A stretch of DNA of 12,046 nucleotides, taken from Fidelibacterota bacterium (GTDB lineage Bacteria; Marinisomatota; Marinisomatia; Marinisomatales; TCS55). The notes beneath the pieces were generated by a model. It had not been told where the DNA came from and ran no database searches. It worked only from the letters and a program-made list of their open reading frames with translations. The stretch is from contig SCKQ01000059.1 of the NCBI GenBank assembly GCA_004124535.1, forward strand, positions 1 to 12,046, in the 5' to 3' direction. The position numbers and the translations under genes were made by a program. Numbering within the stretch: the stretch's first letter is position 1; each line of letters opens with the position of its first letter. Positions 1-8,306 of this stretch are shown one piece after another.

Positions 1-800
1 GCTGTAGGATCTTCATACATTTCATTACCCTGATCATTAGCACCAGAACTAAATGCATGGTACACACCTTCATCCGGATCAGAGGAGGTTGCCCAGGCTG
101 AACAATTGTCTAGAGCCGTTTGGGCTGTATTCCAATCACTTTGATGGACAGCTACCCTGGCACGTAAACCGCGATTGAATAAAGCAAACGTTGCAGGTGT
201 ATCAAAACCATCAAACCCGCTGGATAGCGAGAATGAAAAAGCACTTCCTGCTGAATTAAGATCACTATAGCCGGTATCTAAGAGACGCTCAATCTCGGCC
301 AGCACTTCTGCTTTGGTGGCCACAGCGGCAGTAATATCACCATCATAGTTTAAGCGGGCGCCGCTTTCATCCCACAAGTAAACCAAGCGCATCAAGCTAT
401 AGGCGTGCAGTGTTTGAGCGACCCCTGTTGCACCTGCATCTGCATTTGCACTACCCATAATGGTCTCACAATTTGCAATAACCTTATAAGCGGTTTGCCA
501 TGGGCGATAACAGAGGAAGCCGCCCGGATCAATAGGACCATGTAACAATTCACCTGTATACCTTGGGTCAGCAGGTTCAAGGTAGTAGGCTTCACGGCCC
601 ACAACCAATAGATCCCTGAGGTAGACACCAAGATCCTGACGCATAACAGCTTCGGCTCCCGTTACCAGTGTTTGAATTGTCGCTGTCTCATCTGTGGGGT
701 TATTTGGATCCGGAAAATCCAGATCTTCACATCCAGCCCAAAAAAGAACTGCTATCATGGGGAGGATCTTCAATGTTTTATTTGTTCTAATCGTTTTCAT
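1..800 (-). CDS. SusD/RagB-like outer-membrane nutrient-binding lipoprotein (3' part missing at left edge)
   Basis: The frame is open from the ATG at 798-800 to the window edge, giving 266 complete codons; SusD-family proteins are usually 450-550 residues, so roughly half is present. The N-terminus has a basic start, a hydrophobic stretch (about residues 10-22) and a lipobox-like WAGC with the putative lipidated Cys at residue 24. The mature protein begins EDLDFPDPNNPTDE, an Asn/Pro-rich start typical of SusD-like proteins, followed by helical sequence with TPR-like spacing. In this family the lipoprotein forms the lid over a SusC channel at the cell surface and captures oligosaccharides or peptides. 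It lies 17 bp downstream of the SusC-like gene, with its ribosome binding site inside that gap, so the two are clearly co-transcribed. The substrate cannot be deduced. Family assignment rests on context plus N-terminal features; the C-terminal half is unseen. Confidence 0.85.
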   Translation of the reverse strand, partial: MKTIRTNKTLKILPMIAVLFWAGCEDLDFPDPNNPTDETATIQTLVTGAEAVMRQDLGVYLRDLLVVGREAYYLEPADPRYTGELLHGPIDPGGFLCYRPWQTAYKVIANCETIMGSANADAGATGVAQTLHAYSLMRLVYLWDESGARLNYDGDITAAVATKAEVLAEIERLLDTGYSDLNSAGSAFSFSLSSGFDGFDTPATFALFNRGLRARVAVHQSDWNTAQTALDNCSAWATSSDPDEGVYHAFSSGANDQGNEMYEDPT

Positions 801-806
801 AATTAT

Positions 807-814
807 TTCCTCCT
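807..814 (-). promoter_or_regulatory. Shine-Dalgarno site of the SusD-like gene
   Basis: On the minus strand AGGAGGAA lies in the 17-bp gap between the SusC-like stop and the SusD-like ATG; AGGAGG is 8 nt from the start codon. It fixes this ATG as the start. Strong Shine-Dalgarno sites are uncommon in Bacteroidia and Flavobacteriia, so it also bears on the likely lineage. Confidence 0.85.
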
Positions 815-817
815 GGA

Positions 818-3800
818 TTATAATCCGAGTGAAAGTGTGAAATACATACTCTTAGAAAGCGGGAAAGGATTCGTATCAACTGAACCGCCAACTGCTTCAT
901 TACCAAACTGACTCACTTCAGGGCTCAACCCCGTATAATCAGTGTCTAACCATAGGTTGCGGCCGGAAAAACCTACCTGAAGATAATTCAGTCCAAGTCG
1001 ATCAGATACGCTACTGGGCAAAGTGTAGTTCAAGCTGATATCCCGTAAAGCAGTATAGGTAGTCGATTCGATATAGGGCTGTGTTACCGTACCCAAACCA
1101 CCAAGTCGGTCGCCGCCATTCTCTTCATAATCGGCTGTCGTACCGCCAAGGTCATAGATCAGGTTGGCCAGGTTAATGGCATGACCTCCTTCTTTCTTGT
1201 CAATGAGAAATGATAGTTCAATTGGGCCAAATTGAAAAGAATTACGGAAGGAAATCCTGTAATCGGGATTTTCATCACCCAATTTTTTATGTTGATGTAT
1301 ACTATTAACTAAAAATGGATCATTATCTTCGCTTCCATCCTCGGCTTGTATTTCATCTGCATCTGCATCTGTCCAACTATTAGTTGTTTTGGTACCATTT
1401 ACATGATCTGTGTACCACATTTCAGACCCCACAAGAGCAGTGGGGGACCAACCTTCTTCAATTCTGTATGTACCAAGGAAAGTGGCAAAACCACCAAAAT
1501 TGTAAGGATCCACCGTCAACTTTGTAACCTTAGATTCTGATGTATAATAATTCATTCGGAAATTCCAGTCCAAGCCTCCCAGGCTGACAAGTTGTGTTGG
1601 GTTCAGCCCCAGCGTAAGCTCAGTCCCTTTCGTTTCCATTTCTCCACCGTTTTCCCAGCCATAGAGCGAGCCAGATGAAGCAGGCAGGTCTACCAGAAGA
1701 CTAAGGTCTGTGATGTTCTGTGTATACATGGTTGCCTCCACAGTCGCCAAGCCTCCCATTACAGAGAAGTCTGCACCAAATTCTGTTTCTGCGGTGCGTT
1801 CCGGTTTAATGCCGGAATTGCCTCTTGTTGACGCAGGAATAAGTCCGTTGATACCACCTATATTAGAAGATGACAAGGTGGTAAACTTTGCTCTTGGTTG
1901 GGGCATGTTTCCTGTTTCGCCATTAGCAAAACGAAGCTTTAAGTTGTCGAATATTCCTGCAAATTCACCAAATTGATACGAAGCAGCCAATTTGGGATAC
2001 CATTGGTATTCTTCAGTATTACCCATGGTGCTGGACACATCACCGCGCATACCGAAAGCCAGATAGATATTGTCACCAACAGTGATTTCTTCCTGGAAGA
2101 ATCGTCCACGATCCTGGCGTTTAGATCTGTCATGATACACAGATTGAGAGCTGGCTTTATCCACGTTGGTCTGGGTCGGAATCATGCCTGTAGCATGAAC
2201 AAAAACTGAATTCCAGTCATATGTCTCATATTGCAGACCTGCGGTGGTATTGAAATTCATGCCAGACATCTTCAGTTTATGAACGAGGTTCAATGACAAG
2301 TTTGTGTTCAAGTTATCTGTCGTGGTCATCACAGCTTGACCCGGTTCATCATTGGATTCTTCGATCTGCAGGAATGGTGGTATAAATACTTCATTTTCCT
2401 GGTTGTAAAAATCCGCACCGCCAACACCTAAAAAGCTAAGACTTTGGTTTGCCTGTTTAAAAAGGTTGTAATCGAACGTCAGCGAACCCAGTGCTCTATG
2501 CGTTAATTCATTGTTCACAAAATATTCAGCAGTTTCCAACGGGTTGGACGGGTTTGTTGGATTGTCTGGAAACTCACCATCACCATCTGTGTCCCTTATA
2601 TCAATGAAACTGGGTGTAAAACCAATGGAAAACCCATAGGTCATATTGGTATTATCATTTCCAGTAACGCCACGATCTGCTTCAGAACGAATAAGATTCG
2701 TAGCTATAGAAAGCTTTGCTTTTTCACTGAAGCGGTGACTAACGTTGATTCGGCCCGACATTTTCTTATAACCGGTATTTACAATAATACCGCCCTCATC
2801 CATATATTGACCACCAATATAGAACTGGGTTCTTTCATTACCGCCTATGGCACTTAATGTGTGCTCTGTTAACTTCCCCTCTTCGCCATAAAGGATTTCT
2901 TCGTAGTCAAAATCGTTTCCAGCCCAAGTGCCGCTTGAATTATTTCCTAATGATGCAATGTCTGCTCCATATTGATCTTCAGCTTCTTGATAGTCTTCAA
3001 AAACACGGTGGCCCATCTTTTTTAGAAGAGACGATTGACCAGTACGAGTTGAAAAATTGAATTTTGTTTTACCTCCGCGACCCCGCTTGGTATTGATAAT
3101 AATCACACCATTGGAGGCTTTAGCCCCATAGATGGCTGCGGCACTGGCACCTTTCAATACTTCAATGCTTTCAATATCATTGGGGTTGATGTCACCAATA
3201 CGATTGGTGGGTTGGCCCTGGGGCCTTTCACTACCCGCACCAGTGGATTTTGTGATTACATCTACACCTGATTGGTTGGCATCGTTGTTAATAATTACTC
3301 CATCAATCACGTATAATGGTTGTGTGCTTCCTGTGAGCGTTGATGTACCGCGGAGATTGACATTAACACCACCACCGGGAGCTCCAGTATTGCGGCGAAC
3401 GTTTACACCGGCAAACTGTCCGCTCAATGCTTGATCGAGTGTTTGGATCGGTGCATTGACTAAATCAGCGCCCGAAACGACAGCAACAGCATTGGCGGCA
3501 TTTCGGCGTTTTACCGTGGTTGCCAGACCAGTAACAATAACTTCGTCTTGTCTTAAAACGTCTGTTTCAAGAGCAATGTCAAGTACGCCTTCGCCGACAA
3601 CGATTTCCTGTGTTTTATAGCCAATATAAGCCACCACAAGAACGTCACCCGGTGAAGCATCTAATGAATATGTTCCTCTATCATCTGTAGTGGTACCCAC
3701 AAAAGTACCTTTTACAAACACAGACGTACCTACAAGGGGTTCACCTGTTTTGGCATCAGAAACCGTCCCTGAAACAGCTGCAAACGCCGAAGCGACAAAT

Positions 3801-3835
3801 AACGATGCGATTAATATTGTTTTAAGGATACGCAT
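818..3835 (-). CDS. SusC/RagA-family TonB-dependent outer-membrane receptor
   Basis: This 1005-residue protein has the standard SusC layout and length. A signal peptide (about residues 1-19, ending AFA) is followed by a carboxypeptidase-regulatory-like beta-sandwich domain (about 20-95, with GTVSD, GEPLVG and the AYIGYKTQEI strand). Next come a TonB box, DEVIVTG (97-103), the plug domain (about 108-252, including PLYVIDGV and LKGASAAAIYGAKASNG), and a long 22-strand-type barrel ending in the short hydrophobic terminus TLSLGL. It imports a SusD-captured substrate through the outer membrane using TonB energy. The start is supported by AAGGAG five nt upstream of the ATG. It precedes the SusD-like gene in one operon and is separated by 175 bp from the dehydrogenase gene upstream. 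Residues 415-421 read DTDGDGE, a calcium-loop-like motif in a barrel loop. No sensor, anti-sigma factor or degradative enzyme is adjacent, so neither substrate nor regulation can be assigned. Confidence 0.95.
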   Translation of the reverse strand: MRILKTILIASLFVASAFAAVSGTVSDAKTGEPLVGTSVFVKGTFVGTTTDDRGTYSLDASPGDVLVVAYIGYKTQEIVVGEGVLDIALETDVLRQDEVIVTGLATTVKRRNAANAVAVVSGADLVNAPIQTLDQALSGQFAGVNVRRNTGAPGGGVNVNLRGTSTLTGSTQPLYVIDGVIINNDANQSGVDVITKSTGAGSERPQGQPTNRIGDINPNDIESIEVLKGASAAAIYGAKASNGVIIINTKRGRGGKTKFNFSTRTGQSSLLKKMGHRVFEDYQEAEDQYGADIASLGNNSSGTWAGNDFDYEEILYGEEGKLTEHTLSAIGGNERTQFYIGGQYMDEGGIIVNTGYKKMSGRINVSHRFSEKAKLSIATNLIRSEADRGVTGNDNTNMTYGFSIGFTPSFIDIRDTDGDGEFPDNPTNPSNPLETAEYFVNNELTHRALGSLTFDYNLFKQANQSLSFLGVGGADFYNQENEVFIPPFLQIEESNDEPGQAVMTTTDNLNTNLSLNLVHKLKMSGMNFNTTAGLQYETYDWNSVFVHATGMIPTQTNVDKASSQSVYHDRSKRQDRGRFFQEEITVGDNIYLAFGMRGDVSSTMGNTEEYQWYPKLAASYQFGEFAGIFDNLKLRFANGETGNMPQPRAKFTTLSSSNIGGINGLIPASTRGNSGIKPERTAETEFGADFSVMGGLATVEATMYTQNITDLSLLVDLPASSGSLYGWENGGEMETKGTELTLGLNPTQLVSLGGLDWNFRMNYYTSESKVTKLTVDPYNFGGFATFLGTYRIEEGWSPTALVGSEMWYTDHVNGTKTTNSWTDADADEIQAEDGSEDNDPFLVNSIHQHKKLGDENPDYRISFRNSFQFGPIELSFLIDKKEGGHAINLANLIYDLGGTTADYEENGGDRLGGLGTVTQPYIESTTYTALRDISLNYTLPSSVSDRLGLNYLQVGFSGRNLWLDTDYTGLSPEVSQFGNEAVGGSVDTNPFPLSKSMYFTLSLGL

Positions 3836-4010
3836 TTTGTCTCCTTGGTTAGTTGGTTCTTCAATATTTTATTTTTTGTAAAGCACAAAAAAATTCCGAT
3901 GTTTTAAGCAAAAGAAAGGATAATTTATTTCTATCTATATCTCTTAAAAAATCGGGGGTGAAATTACCTACATTATTAGAACAAACAAGAAATAAAAAAT
4001 TAATTTAAAT
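3836..4010. other. AT-rich intergenic region between the dehydrogenase and SusC-like genes
   Basis: This 175-bp gap must hold the 3' end of the dehydrogenase transcript and probably the promoter of the SusC/SusD operon. Besides the SusC ribosome binding site it shows only A/T-rich sequence and a GC-containing patch (minus-strand CACCCCCG). I found no GC-rich hairpin followed by a T run, no convincing paired -35/-10 for the SusC gene, and no Bacteroidetes-type TAnnTTTG element well placed for it. Either the promoter is degenerate or it depends on an activator or alternative sigma factor. Confidence 0.5.
3841..3846 (-). promoter_or_regulatory. Shine-Dalgarno site of the SusC-like gene
   Basis: AAGGAG on the minus strand sits 5 nt from the ATG at 3833-3835, supporting this start, which also gives a complete signal peptide. 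Confidence 0.8.
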
Positions 4011-5378
4011 TTAGCGTATATAAACTGTTTTGGAATTGACAAATTCAAGGATGCCGTTCGACGATAATTCCCGTCCATAACCGGACGCTTTGATCCCACC
4101 AAAAGGCAATCGGGGGTCAGAGCGTACAAAATCATTCACGAAACAGCTGCCGGCTTCCAACTGTTCTGATGCTATTTTTTCACCTTTTTTAATATCACTT
4201 GTAAAAACAGCTGCACCGAGACCAAAAGGTGTTTGATTGGCTAATTTTATGGCTTCTGCTTCATTTTCTGCAGCAATGACGGCCGCCACCGGTCCAAAGA
4301 GTTCTTCGTCAAATGCGGGCATTCCCGGACGGACATTGCCTAAAACAGTTGCAGGATAATAAGCGCCAGGATTATCAGGGACTTTTCCGCCCAATAGTAT
4401 GGCTGCACCTTTTTCTACGCTCCTCAATACTTGATTATGAATTTCGTCACGGGCTGTTTCATTCACCATGGGGCCCAAATCAACATCCTCTTCAAAGGGA
4501 TCACCCCATTTTTTAACCCTCATTTCATCAATCAGTCTTTCCTGAAAATCTGCCAAAACGTCTGTAACTACAATAAATCGCTTTGCGGCAATACAGCTCT
4601 GCCCCGTATTTAACAGGCGTCCGATGACACAAGCTTCCACAGCTTGATCCAGATCAGCATCTTTTAATATAACATAGGGATCGCTGCCGCCCAATTCCAG
4701 GACTGTCTTTTTTAATGCCGCACCAGATTGAGAGGCAACTGCTCTTCCTGCAGGTGTGCTGCCTGTGAGGGTTACCGCTTTCACGTGTGGATTATTAATA
4801 ACATTCTCAACATGTTTTGAACCAATCACTAAGGTGCGAAACACATTTTCAGGAAAGCCGCTTTCGACGAAGATATTTTCAATTGCTAGAGCACAGCCCT
4901 GTACATTTGATGCATGTTTTAAAACGCCTACATTCCCCGCCATGAGGGCTGGAGCTGCAAAGCGAAACACTTGCCAGAAAGGAAAATTCCAGGGCATGAC
5001 AGCCAGGACAATGCCTATGGGCTGATGAGATACATAGCTTTTTGAGGCATCTGTCTCGATGATCCTGTCCGCTAAAATTTCTTCCGTATTATCAGCATAG
5101 TATTCACATCCCTTGGCACATTTAACCACTTCTGCTAAAGATTGGCTGTAGGGTTTACCCATTTCCAAGCTCATGAGCCGTCCAAATGCTTCTTTATTTG
5201 ACTGCAATATCGCAGCGGCATTCTTCAATAATTCTCCTCGAATAGAAAAAGATGTTTTGCGCCATGAGTTAAAAGCGTCATTTACAGAGGTTAGAATACC
5301 ATCAACTTCATCTGTCGACATTTCTTTATAGGCAGCGATTTCTTCGCCATTGGCAGGATTGATTGATTTTAAAGACAT
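4011..5378 (-). CDS. Succinate-semialdehyde dehydrogenase, Sad/GabD1-type aldehyde dehydrogenase
   Basis: A complete 455-residue aldehyde dehydrogenase, matching the short (about 455-462) Sad/GabD1 subgroup rather than the roughly 480-residue GabD. Visible family landmarks are PWNFPFWQ with the catalytic-site Asn131, the cofactor-binding LKHAS with Lys154, GSTPAGR (206-212), LELGGSDP with general-base Glu228, and NTGQSCIAAKR with nucleophile Cys262. EELFGP (358-363) and the C-terminal LPFGGIKASGYGRE complete the fold. The family oxidises succinic semialdehyde, or related short aldehydes, to the acid with NAD(P)+, feeding succinate into the TCA cycle from GABA or 4-hydroxybutyrate catabolism. 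From memory, LKHA and the LELGGSDP to NTGQ-C-AAKR stretch resemble E. coli Sad (YneI) closely. It is cytoplasmic, with no signal peptide. No Shine-Dalgarno precedes the ATG. No GABA aminotransferase is adjacent, so the physiological aldehyde is inferred from the subfamily only. Confidence 0.88.
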   Translation of the reverse strand: MSLKSINPANGEEIAAYKEMSTDEVDGILTSVNDAFNSWRKTSFSIRGELLKNAAAILQSNKEAFGRLMSLEMGKPYSQSLAEVVKCAKGCEYYADNTEEILADRIIETDASKSYVSHQPIGIVLAVMPWNFPFWQVFRFAAPALMAGNVGVLKHASNVQGCALAIENIFVESGFPENVFRTLVIGSKHVENVINNPHVKAVTLTGSTPAGRAVASQSGAALKKTVLELGGSDPYVILKDADLDQAVEACVIGRLLNTGQSCIAAKRFIVVTDVLADFQERLIDEMRVKKWGDPFEEDVDLGPMVNETARDEIHNQVLRSVEKGAAILLGGKVPDNPGAYYPATVLGNVRPGMPAFDEELFGPVAAVIAAENEAEAIKLANQTPFGLGAAVFTSDIKKGEKIASEQLEAGSCFVNDFVRSDPRLPFGGIKASGYGRELSSNGILEFVNSKTVYIR

Positions 5379-5400
5379 GGTATAAATACTGTAATTTTGA

Positions 5401-5428
5401 ATATTATCTTTTCGAAAGTTTAAAACAA
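5401..5428 (-). promoter_or_regulatory. Candidate promoter of the dehydrogenase gene
   Basis: On the minus strand TTGTTT (5423-5428), a 16-bp spacer and TAATAT (5401-5406) form a moderate sigma70-like promoter. It would start transcription near 5394, about 16 nt before the ATG. The whole region is AT-rich, so chance matches are likely; other nearby -10-like hexamers exist. Confidence 0.35.
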
Positions 5429-5443
5429 AACACCCTAAATTAC

Positions 5444-5472
5444 TTGACTGATTTTACGTCTATCAATAATAC
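5444..5472 (+). promoter_or_regulatory. Strong sigma70-like promoter of gcvP, predicted leaderless
   Basis: TTGACT (5444-5449), a 17-bp spacer and TAATAC (5467-5472) match the consensus in hexamers and spacing. Only five bases (CATCC) separate the -10 from the gcvP ATG at 5478, so transcription is expected to begin at or within one or two bases of the start codon. No Shine-Dalgarno is present, consistent with a leaderless mRNA. There is no room for a glycine riboswitch between promoter and gene. Confidence 0.65.
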
Positions 5473-5477
5473 CATCC

Positions 5478-8306
5478 ATGTTTAAACACTTACCTCCAGC
5501 AGATAATTTCTCTGCCCGGCACATAGGACCAAATGATGAGGAAATAACCTTCATGCTGGATACCCTTGGGCTTACATCCCTAGATGAACTTGTCCAAAAG
5601 ACGATTCCAGCGGAAATATTGGATGATGCACCCCTCAATATCGGCGCTGCAGTTGATGAACTGAATACGATTAAAACATTGCGGGCCATCGCCGGAAAAA
5701 ACACTGTAACTCGTTCTTATATAGGACAAGGATATACCGGGACAATTACACCACCTGTTATTCAGCGGAATGTTCTGGAAAATCCGGGCTGGTATACACA
5801 ATATACTCCTTACCAGGCTGAAATCAGCCAAGGCAGACTGGAAGCGCTTTTGAATTTCCAGACCATGGTTTGTGATATGACCGGAATGGATATTGCCAAT
5901 GCTTCCCTTTTGGATGAATCCACTGCTGCTGCTGAAGCCATGGCCATGTTCGCCCGTTTGAGTCCCAAACGAAATTGTTTTTTTGTGTCGAAAGATTGCC
6001 ATCCGCAAACCATTGCTGTGCTGCAAACACGGGCGGAACCCATAGGCTTAACTCTGATTGTTGCTGATGAGCATGATTTTGAGTTTAATGATGATACATT
6101 GGGTATCCTTATTCAATATCCTGCTACCGATGGTCGAATTTCAGATTATTCTAAAATATGTGACCAAGCCCATAAAGCGGGAGTCCTTGTCGCCGTAGCC
6201 GCAGATTTGTTGAGCCTGGCACTGCTTAAACCACCGGGTGAATGGGGAGCTGATGTTGTTGTAGGCAGTTCCCAGCGTTTTGGTGTACCCATGAGTTATG
6301 GTGGTCCTCACGCTGCTTTTTTTGCAACGCATCATAAATATGAACGCAAAATCCCCGGCAGGATCATCGGTGTATCTCAAGATGTCCATGGCAGTCCGGC
6401 CCTGCGTATGGCACTGCAGACCCGTGAACAGCATATTCGCAGGGACCGCGCCACATCTAATATATGTACAGCCCAGGTTCTATTGGCCATCATGTCCAGC
6501 ATGTACGCTGTTTATCATGGTCCTCAAGGCATTCGGCGCATTGCTGAACGCGTAAATTATTTAACCGCCATGCTGGCTGCTTCCCTTGAAAATGCTGGTT
6601 ATGAATTTATCCATGATCATTTTTTTGATACTGTTCGTTTTAAATCTGATTCAAACTGCGTGAAGAAAGCTACAGAAGCTGGCATGCTCCTCCGCGATTA
6701 TGGTGATGGCACATTAGGGATAACAATAGATGAAACATCAAATAAAGAGAATATTATAGATATTCTCAATGTGTTCGCTGCAGAACCCGTTGATCCTAGT
6801 GGTACACCAATTCAACATGATCTCAGCAGAACATCCACTTATTTAGACCATCCCGTATTTAATACTCATCACTCTGAAACGGAAATGCTGCGTTATATAT
6901 ATAAGCTTCAGCAGAAAGACCTGTCCATGGCCACTAGTATGATTCCCCTTGGTTCGTGTACCATGAAATTAAACGCAACATCAGAAATGATGGGTATCAC
7001 CTGGCCGGAGTTTGCTGACCTCCATCCTTTTGCCCCGGTACACCACGCCAAGGGATATAAAGATATTATATCAGAATTAGGTGGTTGGCTCTGTGACATG
7101 ACTGGTTTTAAGGGCTATTCATTTCAACCCAATTCCGGTGCCCAAGGCGAATTTACCGGGCTAAAAGTCATTGCCGCTTACCATCGAGCCAATGGAAATG
7201 AGCATCGTAATGTGTGCCTGATCCCCGCCTCAGCCCACGGTACAAATCCCGCAAGTGCAGTTATGAATGGTATGCAAGTAGTTGTCGTAAAATGTGACGA
7301 AGGCGGCAACATCGATATGGCTGACCTCAAAGCAAAAGCTGAAGTTCATAGCAATGATCTGGCAGCATTTATGGTTACGTATCCTTCCACCCACGGAGTG
7401 TTTGAAGCCCATATCAAGGAAGTGTGTGAAGTCATCCATGATCATGGCGGCCAGGTCTATTTGGACGGCGCCAATTTGAATGCCATGGTGGGCTTATGTA
7501 AACCGGCAGATTTTGGCGCCGATGTGTGCCACATTAATTTGCACAAAACATTTTGTATTCCTCATGGTGGTGGTGGCCCCGGCATGGGTCCCATTTTTAC
7601 AAAAGATCATTTAACTCTTTTCCTGCCCGGTCATCCGATTGTCAGTACCAGTGGTAAAGAAGGTGTCAAAGCTGTTTCAGCGGCTCCCTTTGGCAGCGCC
7701 AGCATTCTATCCATATCATGGGCGTATATAAAAATGTTGGGCAACAAAGGACTAAAAAAAGCAACCCAAGTGGCCATTCTCAACGCAAACTACATGGCCA
7801 AACAACTGAGTGTACATTTCGATATTTTATATACAGGCCAAAATGGAATGGTGGGTCATGAATTTATAGTAGATATGCGTCCCTTTAGAAAATCCAGTGG
7901 AATAACCGATGAAGATGTCGCTAAACGATTGATGGATTATGGTTTCCATGCGCCCACGATGTCATTCCCCGTTCCAGGGACACTGATGATCGAACCTACA
8001 GAAAGTGAAACCAAATTTGAACTGGATCACTTTTGTGAAGCGTTAATTTCTATAAAAGATGAAATCCTTGCTGTTGAAAATGGCGATGCGGATAAAACAG
8101 AGAACGTATTAAAAAATGCTCCGCACACGGCTCAACATGTTACTTCTGATGATTGGAACCATCCCTATGGGAGAGAACAGGCAGCCTATCCGGCAGAATG
8201 GACACGAGACTCAAAGTTTTGGCCTGCAGTCGGCAGAGTGGATAATGCGTATGGAGATAGAAATCTGGTGTGTTCGTGTCCACCTATAGAGGATTACGAG
8301 GACTAA
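5478..8306 (+). CDS. gcvP: Glycine dehydrogenase (decarboxylating), glycine cleavage P protein
   Basis: This complete 942-residue P protein is of the fused (single-chain) type. The N-terminus carries the family signature [12 protein letters not shown] (11-22), close to residue 1, which supports the ATG used. The N-terminal half shows [18 protein letters not shown]. The catalytic C-terminal half carries [20 protein letters not shown], the STHGVFE and DGANLNAM strands, and [14 protein letters not shown]. Lys690 in HKT is the PLP-binding lysine. The enzyme decarboxylates glycine and passes the aminomethyl group to lipoyl-GcvH, yielding CO2 and ultimately methylene-THF. gcvT, gcvH and lpd are not in this window, so the system is split. 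The gene diverges from the dehydrogenase gene, has its own consensus promoter, and its TAA stop overlaps the convergent isoaspartyl peptidase gene by 4 bp. Confidence 0.98.
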   Translation: MFKHLPPADNFSARHIGPNDEEITFMLDTLGLTSLDELVQKTIPAEILDDAPLNIGAAVDELNTIKTLRAIAGKNTVTRSYIGQGYTGTITPPVIQRNVLENPGWYTQYTPYQAEISQGRLEALLNFQTMVCDMTGMDIANASLLDESTAAAEAMAMFARLSPKRNCFFVSKDCHPQTIAVLQTRAEPIGLTLIVADEHDFEFNDDTLGILIQYPATDGRISDYSKICDQAHKAGVLVAVAADLLSLALLKPPGEWGADVVVGSSQRFGVPMSYGGPHAAFFATHHKYERKIPGRIIGVSQDVHGSPALRMALQTREQHIRRDRATSNICTAQVLLAIMSSMYAVYHGPQGIRRIAERVNYLTAMLAASLENAGYEFIHDHFFDTVRFKSDSNCVKKATEAGMLLRDYGDGTLGITIDETSNKENIIDILNVFAAEPVDPSGTPIQHDLSRTSTYLDHPVFNTHHSETEMLRYIYKLQQKDLSMATSMIPLGSCTMKLNATSEMMGITWPEFADLHPFAPVHHAKGYKDIISELGGWLCDMTGFKGYSFQPNSGAQGEFTGLKVIAAYHRANGNEHRNVCLIPASAHGTNPASAVMNGMQVVVVKCDEGGNIDMADLKAKAEVHSNDLAAFMVTYPSTHGVFEAHIKEVCEVIHDHGGQVYLDGANLNAMVGLCKPADFGADVCHINLHKTFCIPHGGGGPGMGPIFTKDHLTLFLPGHPIVSTSGKEGVKAVSAAPFGSASILSISWAYIKMLGNKGLKKATQVAILNANYMAKQLSVHFDILYTGQNGMVGHEFIVDMRPFRKSSGITDEDVAKRLMDYGFHAPTMSFPVPGTLMIEPTESETKFELDHFCEALISIKDEILAVENGDADKTENVLKNAPHTAQHVTSDDWNHPYGREQAAYPAEWTRDSKFWPAVGRVDNAYGDRNLVCSCPPIEDYED

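Noticed and set aside
392..631. Minus-strand open frame of 79 codons within the SusD-like gene, in another frame
   Set aside because: The true frame is the one beginning at the ATG at 800 with a Shine-Dalgarno and lipobox; this one is an out-of-frame shadow.
1354..1371. Three tandem CATCTG hexamers in the SusC gene
   Set aside because: They encode an in-frame Asp-Ala run; loss or gain of a unit would not shift the frame, so a phase-variation role is unlikely.
3132..3434. Plus-strand open frame of 100 codons opposite the SusC plug domain
   Set aside because: The minus-strand frame encodes the conserved plug motifs; the plus-strand product shows no family features.
3860..3990. Possible promoter hexamers for the SusC operon
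   Set aside because: The region is so A/T-rich that several poor -10 matches occur, but none pairs with a -35 at proper spacing.
5580..6026. Antisense open frame of 148 codons inside gcvP
   Set aside because: It lies wholly opposite the conserved gcvP coding sequence, with no ribosome binding site or recognisable domain, and several similar overlapping frames occur there. It is a codon-bias shadow.
6141..6434. Antisense open frame of 97 codons inside gcvP
   Set aside because: Same reasons: no motif, no start signal, complete overlap with a well-conserved gene.
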